From Candidatus Faecousia intestinigallinarum (GTDB taxonomy: Bacteria; Bacillota; Clostridia; Oscillospirales; Oscillospiraceae), in contig DVKX01000004.1 in NCBI GenBank assembly GCA_018715805.1, forward strand, positions 1 to 39,277: 39,277 nucleotides of DNA, given 5' to 3'. This document shows positions 7,552 to 15,440 of the stretch, one piece after another. A program made the position numbers and the translations under genes. Positions within the stretch are counted from its first letter, which is position 1. Each line of letters begins with the position of its first letter. The notes under the pieces were generated by a model. That model searched no databases and was not told where the DNA came from. It was given only the letters and a program-made list of their open reading frames with translations.

Positions 7552-8427
7552 TTATGTGTTCCGGCAGGTCATAGCTTTGGCAAGATGCCGGATATAAGCA
7601 GTATCTGCAAACACATCCAATAGACCCACTGCTTTTTCCGTATATTCCTGCACCAGCGTCTGACATTTTTCCAGTCCATAAAGCCGGACAAAGGTATTCT
7701 TGCCCTCGTCCATGCCGGTGGCCTTTCCCAAGTCTGCTGCGTTTCCGATTACATCCAGTACATCGTCTCGAATTTGGAACGCCAGTCCCAGCAGCCCTGC
7801 AAAGCCGCAGGCGGCCTGAAGCTGCTCCTCGCTCCCCTGCCCCGCCAGAACGCCCATGGCGCAGGCGGCGTTGATCAAAGCGCCTGTTTTGCGGCTTTGA
7901 ACGTCCAGGATCTCCTGCTCGGTGCATTCCCGCTCCTCGCTGAGCATATCCAAAACTTGTCCGCCCACCATGCCCAAAGAACCGGCGCAGCCGGCCAGCG
8001 TGCCGATAACCCGAGCCATATCCATTCCGGGAATCTCTGCGCCCGCCGCTATGGAAAATGCGTCTGTAAGCAGCGCGTCCCCCGCCAATACGGCAATCGC
8101 TTCGCCAAATACCTTGTGATTGGTGAGCCGCCCCCGGCGGAAGTCGTCGTTATCCATGCAGGGAAGATCGTCGTGAATGAGGCTATAGGTGTGGATCATT
8201 TCCACCGCTGCCGCCAGTGGCGCGGCTTTTTCCCATTCTCCGCAGCAAAGGCGGCAGAATTCAAACGTAAATATGGGGCGCAGCCGCTTTCCGCCCGCCA
8301 GCAAACTATAGCGCATGGCAGAAAAGAGCTTCTGCTGCGGCTCCGTTTCCCACTGGGCGATATACGCATCCAAATACCGCTGAATATACGCCTGATATGC
8401 CTTGGTGCGCTGTTCAAATGCCATCAT
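7552..8427 (-). CDS. ispA: Polyprenyl (farnesyl) diphosphate synthase
   Basis: 291 residues. Condenses isopentenyl diphosphate with allylic diphosphates to make C15 or C20 precursors for undecaprenyl phosphate and quinones. GGKRLRP near 45, the first Asp-rich motif DDLPCMDNDD near 85 with the two-residue insert of bacterial type II enzymes, and the second motif DDVLD near 222 are all present. Start is the first of two adjacent ATGs, 9 bases after GGAGG and overlapping the end of xseB by 14 bases. The order xseA-xseB-ispA is as in Bacillus, but dxs does not follow; the operon ends here. Confidence 0.94.
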   Translation of the reverse strand: MMAFEQRTKAYQAYIQRYLDAYIAQWETEPQQKLFSAMRYSLLAGGKRLRPIFTFEFCRLCCGEWEKAAPLAAAVEMIHTYSLIHDDLPCMDNDDFRRGRLTNHKVFGEAIAVLAGDALLTDAFSIAAGAEIPGMDMARVIGTLAGCAGSLGMVGGQVLDMLSEERECTEQEILDVQSRKTGALINAACAMGVLAGQGSEEQLQAACGFAGLLGLAFQIRDDVLDVIGNAADLGKATGMDEGKNTFVRLYGLEKCQTLVQEYTEKAVGLLDVFADTAYIRHLAKAMTCRNT

Positions 8428-8650
8428 CCGCGAAATCCTCCTCTATGGGCGTTCCATCTGATCCCGCTGTGATCTTTTTAACCTGCTGTTCCGCCTCCTC
8501 CAGCAGCTTGCCGCAGGCGCGCACCAGAGCTGTTCCCTCTTGAAACAATTCCAGAGACTTTTCCAGAGGAACGTCCCCCCGCTCCATGCTCCGCACAATT
8601 TCCTCCAAACGCTGGAGATTTTCCTCAAAAGTGGCTTTTTTCTTGCTCAT
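8414..8650 (-). CDS. xseB: Exodeoxyribonuclease VII small subunit
   Basis: 78 residues, usual length. The family core is plain: FEENLQRLEEIVRSMERGDVPLEKSLELF-like heptads form the coiled coil that binds XseA. Start overlaps the xseA stop by 3-4 bases (coupled translation), with GGAGGAG upstream. Confidence 0.95.
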   Translation of the reverse strand: MSKKKATFEENLQRLEEIVRSMERGDVPLEKSLELFQEGTALVRACGKLLEEAEQQVKKITAGSDGTPIEEDFADDGI

Positions 8651-9858
8651 GGGATGGACTCCTCCTCTTCTAATACTTTAGCGGCAATTTTCCCGTCCTG
8701 AACCTGGACATGAATGGTATCTCCCGGCATGGTCTGCTTCACAGAACGGATCACAGAACCGTCCTCTTTTTGCGCCATGGCATAGCCCCGAGACAGGACT
8801 TTCAAGGGACTCATGGCATCCAGCTTGGCGGTGCAGCCCACAAAGCGCTGCTTTTCCCGGTGTACCTGCCGCATTTGTGCAGTCGTCAGCCGAGCAGTCA
8901 GCAGCTCCAGCGCTTTCTGCCGCTCCTGCAAATACCCCTCCGGGCTTTGCAGACCGGGGCTGCCGCGTAAAACCGCCAGATGCCGCCGGGCAGCTTTGAT
9001 CTGCCGGGAAAGAATGGTGACCATGGCGGCGTTCATAGAATCCAGCGTTTGATACAGCGCGTTTTGATCCGGGACTGCCAATTCCGCGCCGTTAGAGGGG
9101 GTGGCAGCCCGCAGATCCGCTACAAAATCGCTGATGGTAATATCCGGTTCGTGGCCCACAGCGGAAATAATCGGGATATCCGAATCATATATGGCGCGGG
9201 CGACAATCTCCTCATTGAATGCCCACAGATCCTCCATGGAGCCGCCGCCCCGCCCTACAATCAGCACATCCGCCAGCTGATAGCGGTTGGCATAGCGAAT
9301 CGCCCCGGCAATCTCCGCAGGCGCTTCCACTCCCTGCACCCGCACCGGCAGCAATTTGACGCCAGCCAAAGGATACCGGCGGCGCAGTATCCGCAGAATG
9401 TCGTGAACAGCCGCGCCAGCCTCGCTGGTAACAATGCCGATTACTTTGGGAAAGGAGGGAATCGGTTTTTTGTGCGCCGGATCGAACAGCCCTTGTGCGG
9501 ACAGGCGGGCTTTTACCTGTTCAAATGCCGCGTATAGATCGCCTACTCCGTCCAGTGCCAGAGCAGTGCAATAGAGCTGATAGACACCATCTCTGGGATA
9601 AACGGTGATTCGCCCCATGGCGATCACCTGCATACCGTTTTCCGGACGGAAACGCAGACGCATCGCGCTGCCTTTGAACATAACGCATTTCAGCGCGCCG
9701 CCGCTATCCTTCAGGGTAAAATAATGATGCCCGGAGGGGTAGACTTTATAGTTGCTCACCTCGCCCCGCACAGCCAGGCCGGTAAGCAGGCGGTCATCCT
9801 CCATTTTACTGCGGATATATTCATTAATCTGGGTAATGGATAGGATTTGCTGTTCCAT
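8647..9858 (-). CDS. xseA: Exodeoxyribonuclease VII large subunit
   Basis: 403 residues. Degrades single-stranded DNA to oligonucleotides together with XseB. An N-terminal OB fold (about 1-100, with VRGEVSNYK and GHHYFTLKD) is followed by the catalytic domain with VIGIVTSEAGAAVHDIL, VGRGGGSMEDLWAFNEE, AVGHEPDITISDFVADLRAATPS-like motifs and a C-terminal coiled coil ending in the LSRGYAM segment. Start ATG is preceded by GGAGGG. Operon member between the Kae1-like gene and xseB. Confidence 0.96.
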   Translation of the reverse strand: MEQQILSITQINEYIRSKMEDDRLLTGLAVRGEVSNYKVYPSGHHYFTLKDSGGALKCVMFKGSAMRLRFRPENGMQVIAMGRITVYPRDGVYQLYCTALALDGVGDLYAAFEQVKARLSAQGLFDPAHKKPIPSFPKVIGIVTSEAGAAVHDILRILRRRYPLAGVKLLPVRVQGVEAPAEIAGAIRYANRYQLADVLIVGRGGGSMEDLWAFNEEIVARAIYDSDIPIISAVGHEPDITISDFVADLRAATPSNGAELAVPDQNALYQTLDSMNAAMVTILSRQIKAARRHLAVLRGSPGLQSPEGYLQERQKALELLTARLTTAQMRQVHREKQRFVGCTAKLDAMSPLKVLSRGYAMAQKEDGSVIRSVKQTMPGDTIHVQVQDGKIAAKVLEEEESIP

Positions 9859-9860
9859 AA

Positions 9861-10781
9861 TTATCCCTCCAGAAGCCTCCGCGCCAATATGGCGACACCC
9901 ATGGCGTTGTCAGTGGAAAACTGCGGCTGGGCAAAGACACTTTCCGGGGAAGATAGCATCCGCCGCAGCATGGAGTTGGAAGCTACTCCGCCGGAAAATA
10001 CCACCCGCAGGCCGGGAAAATCTTTTTGCGCATTCTGAGTGGCTTGCCGTACCACCCTGCCAATGGTGCGCAGCGCGTAAGCCGCAGTATCTGCCGCAGA
10101 ATGTACGTCTGCATACTGGGCGATCTTATTCTCCATGCCGGATAGGGAGAACTCCATGCTATGGCACTTCACCTGGCAGAAATCCGCACAGCTGCTTTCC
10201 CGGCTCAAAGCGTCCAGCGCCTTGCCTGCCGGGAACGGCAGCCCCAGGCGCTGCCCGGTGCGGTCGATGAGCTGTCCGGCGGAAATATCCGTCGTCCCGC
10301 CGATGCGCTGACAGCGGACGTTCCGCCCTTCCGGCTCTACCAGCAGCAGCTCCGTGGTGCCCCCGGAAAGATGCCAGGCTAAATGCGGTTCCTCCATCAG
10401 CTCCATGGCGCCGGCGCTCCACAGCGCTGCAGCGATATGCCCCTGCTGGTGGGAGCAGGTAAACAACGGAACGCCCAGGCAGTCCGAGAGTAGCTTCGCG
10501 TGGGAATAGCCCACCAGAAAACAGGGCATATAACTGCCCTCCACCGCCCGCGGGCGGGTGCTTACACCGATTCCCTCAATCCTTGCGCCGCCCAAATGGG
10601 AAAACAGCCTGCCGGAAAGCTCCGGCAGGCTTTTCGTGTGATGGAAAACAGCATCGCTCTGGCGCAGACCCAGCGCTCCCGCCTTTACCGGCAGGAGCTG
10701 GGAGCAATTCACACCATCCACACCGTCGAAATAAGCGACGGAGGTAGTGTAATTGCTGGTATCAAAACCAAGGACTGCCAT
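9861..10781 (-). CDS. TsaD/Kae1-like ASKHA ATPase, paralogue of TsaD
   Basis: 306 residues against about 335-340 for true TsaD, the tRNA threonylcarbamoyl transferase. The nucleotide and metal features remain: GFDTSNYTTSVA at the N-terminus, the metal-binding pair His111 and His115 in HQQGH, LSGGTTELLL, GQLIDRTGQRLGLPFPAGKALD, FSLSGMENKI, SGGVASNSMLRR near 265 and Asp291 in STDNAMG. The active-site loop differs from TsaD (RPRAVEGSYMPC where TsaD has a GPGLIGALL-like stretch). It starts immediately after the nusB stop and precedes xseA, the place folD holds in Bacillus. Whether it modifies tRNA, or is an accessory paralogue, cannot be told. Contains a terminator-like hairpin over codons 50-60. 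Confidence 0.8.
   Translation of the reverse strand: MAVLGFDTSNYTTSVAYFDGVDGVNCSQLLPVKAGALGLRQSDAVFHHTKSLPELSGRLFSHLGGARIEGIGVSTRPRAVEGSYMPCFLVGYSHAKLLSDCLGVPLFTCSHQQGHIAAALWSAGAMELMEEPHLAWHLSGGTTELLLVEPEGRNVRCQRIGGTTDISAGQLIDRTGQRLGLPFPAGKALDALSRESSCADFCQVKCHSMEFSLSGMENKIAQYADVHSAADTAAYALRTIGRVVRQATQNAQKDFPGLRVVFSGGVASNSMLRRMLSSPESVFAQPQFSTDNAMGVAILARRLLEG
10603..10634 (-). other. Terminator-like hairpin inside the Kae1-like gene
   Basis: Perfect 10-bp GC-rich stem GCCTGCCGGA (10607-10616) with TCCGGCAGGC (10621-10630), 4-base loop, flanked by AAAA and a TGTTTT tract when read in the sense direction. It could terminate or pause transcription about 150 bases into the gene. Confidence 0.5.
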
Positions 10782-11237
10782 TTATTCAGCCCCCTGGATG
10801 GTCAGGCTGCGGGCAAAGCTGCCCAGGATACCGTTAACAAAGGCGGCGGCATCTTCCCCGTCATAAAGCTTTGCCAGACGCACCGCCTCTGAGATGGCCA
10901 CATTGGTGGGAACCGTGTCCTCGCAGAGCACTTCGTACATGGCCAGCTGCAAGCAGGCGCGGGTCACCCGGGAGATCCGCTTCACATCCCAGCCGATGGA
11001 GAGGGCGGCAATCCGCGCGTCCAGCGCTTCCTGGTTCTCCGCCACACCAGCGACGACCCTGCGGATATAAGTACGCTGGCTGGCAGCATCCTCTGCGTAC
11101 AGGCGGTATTCCTGCGCCAGAGTAGAATAGTATTCTTCCCCCAGGCGCGTATCCACTGCTTCCTGGGGCGCTTCACCGGTAAATCCCCGGCTGTAGATCA
11201 AATGCAGGGCCAGTTCTCTGGCGTTGGCTCTCGTCAT
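10782..11237 (-). CDS. nusB: Transcription antitermination factor NusB
   Basis: 151 residues, normal length. All-helical RNA-binding protein that with NusE (S10) binds boxA and supports rRNA antitermination. Recognised by the N-terminal RANARELALHLIYS and the C-terminal PTNVAISEAVRLAKLYDGEDAAAFVNGILG segment. Lies between the Asp23 gene and the Kae1-like gene, as in the Bacillus yqhY-nusB arrangement. Confidence 0.95.
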   Translation of the reverse strand: MTRANARELALHLIYSRGFTGEAPQEAVDTRLGEEYYSTLAQEYRLYAEDAASQRTYIRRVVAGVAENQEALDARIAALSIGWDVKRISRVTRACLQLAMYEVLCEDTVPTNVAISEAVRLAKLYDGEDAAAFVNGILGSFARSLTIQGAE

Positions 11238-11248
11238 AGGTACCGTCC

Positions 11249-11617
11249 TTACTGGCGGGAAATACCGCAGATATTTACATTGACCGCTGCCACAGTCACC
11301 CCCGCGATAGGCTCTACCGCACCGGTGACCGTTTCCTGAACGGACTTTGCAACGTTCACCACATTCTGGCCGTAAGATACCACCACATTGCAGTCAATAT
11401 ATACCTCGTCAGACTGGCCGAAGGTGATTTTAATGCCCTTGCCCCAGTTTTTCATGCCGATGATCTCCGCAATATCCATACCCGGCTTTGCACTCAGGCT
11501 TACCACGCCCTCCACCTCGGAAATCGCCTGAGAAACGATGGTGGTGATCACGTCCTCCGAGATCATCACATTTCCATTTTCCTGCACCTGCGTAATGTAC
11601 TGTTTGTTGTCCGCCAT
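11249..11617 (-). CDS. Asp23/Gls24 family envelope stress protein (YqhY-like)
   Basis: 122 residues. Small cytosolic protein of the DUF322 family; the motifs GNVMISEDVITTIVSQAISEVEGV near 14 and VYIDCNVVVSYGQNV near 72 are typical. Bacillus YqhY, in the same place before nusB, is linked to acetyl-CoA carboxylase control; here accB and accC are not adjacent. TAGGAGG is 7 bases before the ATG. First gene of the nusB-ispA transcript. Confidence 0.93.
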   Translation of the reverse strand: MADNKQYITQVQENGNVMISEDVITTIVSQAISEVEGVVSLSAKPGMDIAEIIGMKNWGKGIKITFGQSDEVYIDCNVVVSYGQNVVNVAKSVQETVTGAVEPIAGVTVAAVNVNICGISRQ

Positions 11618-11678
11618 GGGAATCCCTCCTATATTACTTCATCATGGCAGCATAACATGCCATGGTATACTCTGGAAT

Positions 11679-11706
11679 ATTATAACACATTGGCGAAAAA
11701 TTACAA
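11679..11706 (-). promoter_or_regulatory. Promoter of the Asp23-nusB-xse-ispA operon
   Basis: TTGTAA (11701-11706), 16-base spacer, TATAAT (11679-11684) on the minus strand. It lies just after the spoIIIA terminator, so the vegetative operon is separated from the sporulation operon. Confidence 0.75.
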
Positions 11707-11720
11707 CTGTTTTCTGCGCG

Positions 11721-11757
11721 AAAAGATACCCCAAAGGACAAAAGCCTTTGGGGTATC
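11721..11757 (-). terminator. Terminator of the spoIIIA operon
   Basis: Perfect 13-bp stem GATACCCCAAAGG / CCTTTGGGGTATC with 7-base loop, followed by TTTT on the minus strand, 4 bases after the spoIIIAH stop. Confidence 0.92.
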
Positions 11758-11760
11758 TGC

Positions 11761-12312
11761 CTATTGTACTTCCACCACCCGGATATCCTCCATGGTAAAG
11801 TCGGACTGCGCCATGACGATATCTGCGATCACCGCCACGTCCGCCTGCTGCAAGCCGCCCTCCGGCGCCGCGACGGCCACAGAGATGCCGTCCTCGCTGA
11901 TATAGGCGACACAGTCGGCATATCCCTTGGCGATCACAAGGCTCTCGATTTGCGCCTCGTTCAGCGCCGTCTGCACGATGTCCTCCAGCTGGGCGTTTGT
12001 AGTAGAGTCCTTATCCACATCCTGATAGGCCATGGCCTCCTGCAAAAGACTTACAGCGCTGTCCCGCGCTTCCTGCCGGGAAAGGCGCACGGCGGCAAAA
12101 TAATCGTCCAGGGTTGTCACCGTATTATCCAGGGTCAAAGCGTCCCCGCTGCCCATCACCAGCATATCCGAGGATAGGATTTTATCAGCATCCAGGGTGT
12201 CGGTGAGACTCTCCACGGCCTGTTCCTCTGTATAAAGCCAGTTCAGATAGATGCCGCCGCAAACCGTTACCAAAATGGCTGCCGCGATCAGATTCTTTTT
12301 CCAGATTTTCAT
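11761..12312 (-). CDS. spoIIIAH: Stage III sporulation protein AH
   Basis: 183 residues. Mother-cell membrane protein whose extracellular domain pairs with forespore SpoIIQ, forming a channel between the two cells. One N-terminal membrane helix (about 7-25) is followed by a YscJ/FliF-like domain at about 90-183. It is shorter than the Bacillus protein (218), mainly in the linker. Start ATG follows GGGGGC. Last gene of the operon. Confidence 0.92.
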   Translation of the reverse strand: MKIWKKNLIAAAILVTVCGGIYLNWLYTEEQAVESLTDTLDADKILSSDMLVMGSGDALTLDNTVTTLDDYFAAVRLSRQEARDSAVSLLQEAMAYQDVDKDSTTNAQLEDIVQTALNEAQIESLVIAKGYADCVAYISEDGISVAVAAPEGGLQQADVAVIADIVMAQSDFTMEDIRVVEVQ

Positions 12313-12328
12313 AAGAAAATGCCCCCAT

Positions 12329-12832
12329 TCATTTCATTTTCAATACGGAAATACGATTTGCTCCCAGTCCAGTAACTTTTGAGACAGCCTCAGTGACAGC
12401 CAGACGCACCGCCGGACTGTCCGCGCCCTGGCATACCACCAGCGCGCCGAGATACTGTGGAGGATTCACCTGCTGCACCAGCCCAGATTCCCCCCGGTCG
12501 CCATTGGCAATAATCACAGTTTCGCGGCGCACCGCGTTGGAATCCTGATCGGTATTGGTTTCATCATTGGTCTGATATACTGTCTGTTCTCCCAGCGCTT
12601 CCGTCAGCATCACCTCTACCCTGCCGGCTCCCTGGATCTGGCTCAGGATTCGAGACAGCTGTTCCTCCACGGATTCCCCATCTGTGCCGGTTTCTGCCGG
12701 CTGTTCGGGCTGCTCCGTCTGCTTTTTCCCAGGAATCGCCATCAAACACACCCCCAGAAGCAGCACCAGGAGCACATATTTATATTTCCCGAAGAACTCG
12801 CCAAAGCGCGGCTTTCCTTTTAACCAGTCCAT
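12329..12832 (-). CDS. spoIIIAG: Stage III sporulation protein AG
   Basis: 167 residues. One membrane helix at about 17-34, an acidic linker, then a ring-building domain (about 60-167) as in SpoIIIAG, which oligomerises into the large ring of the feeding-tube channel. The motif EGAGRVEVMLTE-like strand (here QIQGAGRVEVMLTE) and the VVCQGADSPAVRLAVTEAVSKVTG helix are characteristic. Overlaps the end of spoIIIAF by 13 bases, with AGGAG 5 bases upstream. Confidence 0.94.
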   Translation of the reverse strand: MDWLKGKPRFGEFFGKYKYVLLVLLLGVCLMAIPGKKQTEQPEQPAETGTDGESVEEQLSRILSQIQGAGRVEVMLTEALGEQTVYQTNDETNTDQDSNAVRRETVIIANGDRGESGLVQQVNPPQYLGALVVCQGADSPAVRLAVTEAVSKVTGLGANRISVLKMK

Positions 12833-13296
12833 CGCTGCTCCTCCTTTGGAATTCCCAGCTCCTCCTCCAGAACCTGGCTCAGCCGCGCCTTGGCATATGG
12901 AGAAATGTTACCTTTGATCTCCACCGATCCCGGCAGCGGCGGATCACCTTCCATGAGCGTCACCTCCACACGGACTACCGCTTCCAGGGCAGCAGCTTTG
13001 TCCAAGATATATGCTTCGGTTTGGGATTTTATGCTCTCCGCCATGGCCTCCCTGGCAGCGGTCTCTCCCCTTTGCACAGCGCCGGAGGCATCCGCAGCAA
13101 TGTCCCCGGTAAAATCCGTCCAGTCGGCAAGTCCGGAGGATTTCCATGGGCGCAGCACAGTGAAGCACAGGAAAATACCGCATACCAGCTTGATGACGGC
13201 GGAAATGGTGCCTTTCTTCCCCAGCAGCGTGGTGACAATACCGCATAAAATAGCCGCTGCCGCCACGCTGACCAGGTATTTGCCAATCAGTGCCAA
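12820..13296 (-). CDS. spoIIIAF: Stage III sporulation protein AF
   Basis: 158 residues, shorter than Bacillus AF (206). Two membrane helices at about 8-25 and 32-50, then a soluble domain with VRVEVTLMEGD and the C-terminal ARLSQVLEEELGIPKE. Start is TTG, one base after the spoIIIAE stop, placed by GGGGTG 7 bases upstream; no ATG or GTG fits. Confidence 0.9.
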   Translation of the reverse strand: MALIGKYLVSVAAAAILCGIVTTLLGKKGTISAVIKLVCGIFLCFTVLRPWKSSGLADWTDFTGDIAADASGAVQRGETAAREAMAESIKSQTEAYILDKAAALEAVVRVEVTLMEGDPPLPGSVEIKGNISPYAKARLSQVLEEELGIPKEEQRWTG

Positions 13297-13297
13297 C

Positions 13298-14338
13298 CTA
13301 CGTCACCCCTTTCATAAAGCACACGGTACTTACCAGCAAAAGCAGACACATGGTGCCCGTCATGGCCACCAGCAGACCCATAGCAGCGGAAAAATCTTCA
13401 ATCAAGGTTGTGGTCTGCTTAGTACCGTAAATGCCGCATACCGCCGCTGCCAGCTTCAGAAGCAGATACTGCGCACCGATCCTCACAAATGGTCCAAGCC
13501 ACACCGCCAGAACGGCCAGTAAACCATAAATGCCTGCCGCGTTTTTCATCAGTCCCGCGCCAATCACCACTGTTTCCGAGGCATCCGCCAAAATCCCCCC
13601 CACCACAGGTATTGCCTTGCTGATGGTGAACTTCGCGGCTTTCAAGGCTCCGGCATCCACCGTTCCGCTGATGACCTTGGTAATCCCCATATAGCCCATA
13701 AATATGTACAGCAAATTTTTAAGACACCATGTGGCCAGCCATTTTGCCAAATCCCGCAGCTTTTTCAGGCTCTCCTCTCCAATCGCGCTGTTTGCCACCG
13801 CCAGACAGAGGAAAATATATACAATGGGTACGATCAGCTTCGAGATCAATGTGGAGAGCACCGCGTCAAACACAGCTGTGCCCGCAAATAGTGCCGCGGA
13901 ACTGGTAGGCGCGCCCTGTGCCGCCATGGCGGCGGTCATGACTGGAAGGAGCAGCTTGCCATACTCTCCCAGTTCCTGCACAGTCTGCGTCCCCAACTGC
14001 ACCATGGTATTGGACGGCCCCAGCAGGATCAGCCCAATGGCTACGCATCCCGCCAGTTCCAGCACCGTGCCGGACTCCTCCCGCAGAGTCTTCAGTAAGG
14101 ACACCAGCAGCGCCACCGCCATCACAGACAGAACAGTTCCCGCCGCCTGGGCAATGTTTGGCTGCAGCGTTTCCAGGGCTTTCTGAATCATCCACCAAAG
14201 CCCTTCGCCGAAGGAGTCCGCGCTTTCCGGCATAAGCGGCGCGCCGCTTTCCGGTACGGACGGCGCTGTGAATTCCTCGGCGCAGACGGGAACGGCCAGC
14301 AGGAAGCACAGCGTGCAGATAATCATTAGTTTTCTCAT
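13298..14338 (-). CDS. spoIIIAE: Stage III sporulation protein AE
   Basis: 346 residues. Polytopic mother-cell membrane protein of the SpoIIIA-SpoIIQ channel. A cleavable-looking signal peptide (1-20, ending VCA) is followed by six to seven membrane segments, including the conserved LLPVMTAAMAAQGAP and GYMGITKVISGTVD stretches. Start is the ATG that overlaps the spoIIIAD stop as ATGA; the longer open frame upstream is a shadow of spoIIIAD. Confidence 0.95.
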   Translation of the reverse strand: MRKLMIICTLCFLLAVPVCAEEFTAPSVPESGAPLMPESADSFGEGLWWMIQKALETLQPNIAQAAGTVLSVMAVALLVSLLKTLREESGTVLELAGCVAIGLILLGPSNTMVQLGTQTVQELGEYGKLLLPVMTAAMAAQGAPTSSAALFAGTAVFDAVLSTLISKLIVPIVYIFLCLAVANSAIGEESLKKLRDLAKWLATWCLKNLLYIFMGYMGITKVISGTVDAGALKAAKFTISKAIPVVGGILADASETVVIGAGLMKNAAGIYGLLAVLAVWLGPFVRIGAQYLLLKLAAAVCGIYGTKQTTTLIEDFSAAMGLLVAMTGTMCLLLLVSTVCFMKGVT

Positions 14339-14730
14339 ACAGCCCCCAGTAGTGTTTGCAGCAATTCCATCAGCCGCTGGAACAGCGGCAGGGAGAGCCA
14401 GAGCACGATCCCTCCAGCCAGGATCTGCAGCGCCTTTCCCAACGCGGCGTTTCCAGCGTCGGAGCAAATCAGATTGGCAAGCTCCGCCACCAGGCCGATA
14501 CCCACCGCTTTCAGCATAATCCCCACCATGTCCTCGTCCAGCTGTCCGATGACGCGCAGGGAGCGGAGAAATTCCACCACCGGCTCTAGATATTCCACCG
14601 CTATGGCGGCAATCATGGCACACGCCGCTAAGGACAGCAGCACCGCCATTTCCTTATGCTGTCCGCTGAGACACAGGCACAGGATCACCGCCAAAAGTGT
14701 CGCGGCCGCCGCTTTCCAGAAAAGCTCCAT
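14335..14730 (-). CDS. spoIIIAD: Stage III sporulation protein AD
   Basis: 131 residues, usual size. Membrane protein with four predicted helices; the DEDMVGIMLKAVGIGLVAEL segment in the middle is highly typical. Starts within TGATG, sharing a base with the spoIIIAC stop, so it is coupled to AC. Confidence 0.94.
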   Translation of the reverse strand: MELFWKAAAATLLAVILCLCLSGQHKEMAVLLSLAACAMIAAIAVEYLEPVVEFLRSLRVIGQLDEDMVGIMLKAVGIGLVAELANLICSDAGNAALGKALQILAGGIVLWLSLPLFQRLMELLQTLLGAV

Positions 14731-14924
14731 CAAAAGTGGAACAGATTCTTCACCAGGTCAAATAGCTCCGATATTTTCTGAGCTACCATCATCAGCACGA
14801 CCACCAGTCCCGCCAGCGTGGTCATGGTGGCCTGCTCATCCCGGCCGGAGCGGGAAAGCACCTGGTTCAGAATGGATACAATGATACCGATGGCGGCGAT
14901 CTTAAAAATGAGATCAATGTCCAT
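14730..14924 (-). CDS. spoIIIAC: Stage III sporulation protein AC
   Basis: 64 residues, as in other spore formers. Two membrane helices (about 5-22 and 34-52) with the conserved NQVLSRSGRDEQA loop between them. There is no clear ribosome site before the ATG, which is 3 bases from the spoIIIAB stop, so translation probably depends on coupling. Confidence 0.95.
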   Translation of the reverse strand: MDIDLIFKIAAIGIIVSILNQVLSRSGRDEQATMTTLAGLVVVLMMVAQKISELFDLVKNLFHF

Positions 14925-14927
14925 AGG

Positions 14928-15440
14928 CTATAAAAACAGGATCGCCAGCGCCGCGCCTGCGCACAAGCTCAGGGTTTGATAGCTGCGCAGGCGTTCCTCT
15001 TTGTTTCTGGAGAGACTTTCCAGTTCTCGCCGGCAATTTGCCCGCACACTCTCCAGCCCCTTTATCTGCCCCTCCAAGTCAAAGCGCCCCAGCGACCCGC
15101 CCAGGCTCCGCAGGCATCCCTCCGCGACGCTGGGTACATCCTTGCTTTTCCGCAGCGCCGCCAGCATACAGGTGGAAACGTCCGGGGATATCTGATCCTC
15201 TAGTTCTTCTGCCAGAGTTACCAGCACAGTTCCAATACACCCATCGCTTTCGCGCCCCGCCTGCCGGCAAAGCTCCGGCAAGGGCGTCAGGCGGTATTGC
15301 AGTTCACAGGCCATATAATCCAGCGCAGCGATCAGCTGCCGGAGAGCGCGTTCCTCCCGGCGGTGATTGGCCGCCAGCGTGAAGCCGAAGCCTCCGCACC
15401 CCGCAATGATCAGCAGAGCGCCCATCCACTTTAGTTCCAT
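14928..15440 (-). CDS. spoIIIAB: Stage III sporulation protein AB
   Basis: 170 residues. GspF-like membrane protein with a helix at each end (about 5-22 and 155-170) and a helical cytosolic part containing LDYMACELQYRLTPLPEL. It probably links the SpoIIIAA ATPase to the channel. Overlaps the spoIIIAA end by 10 bases. Confidence 0.94.
   Translation of the reverse strand: MELKWMGALLIIAGCGGFGFTLAANHRREERALRQLIAALDYMACELQYRLTPLPELCRQAGRESDGCIGTVLVTLAEELEDQISPDVSTCMLAALRKSKDVPSVAEGCLRSLGGSLGRFDLEGQIKGLESVRANCRRELESLSRNKEERLRSYQTLSLCAGAALAILFL

Noticed and set aside
7498..10634. GCCTGCCGGA as an uptake-type or mobile repeat shared by two hairpins
   Set aside because: TGCCGG cores are common across this GC-rich window, mostly in coding sequence, and only two hairpins share the full arm.
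14339..14623. Longer spoIIIAE start giving 441 residues
   Set aside because: The extension is antiparallel-free but covers spoIIIAD in another frame, whereas the ATG at 14336-14338 begins a good signal peptide.
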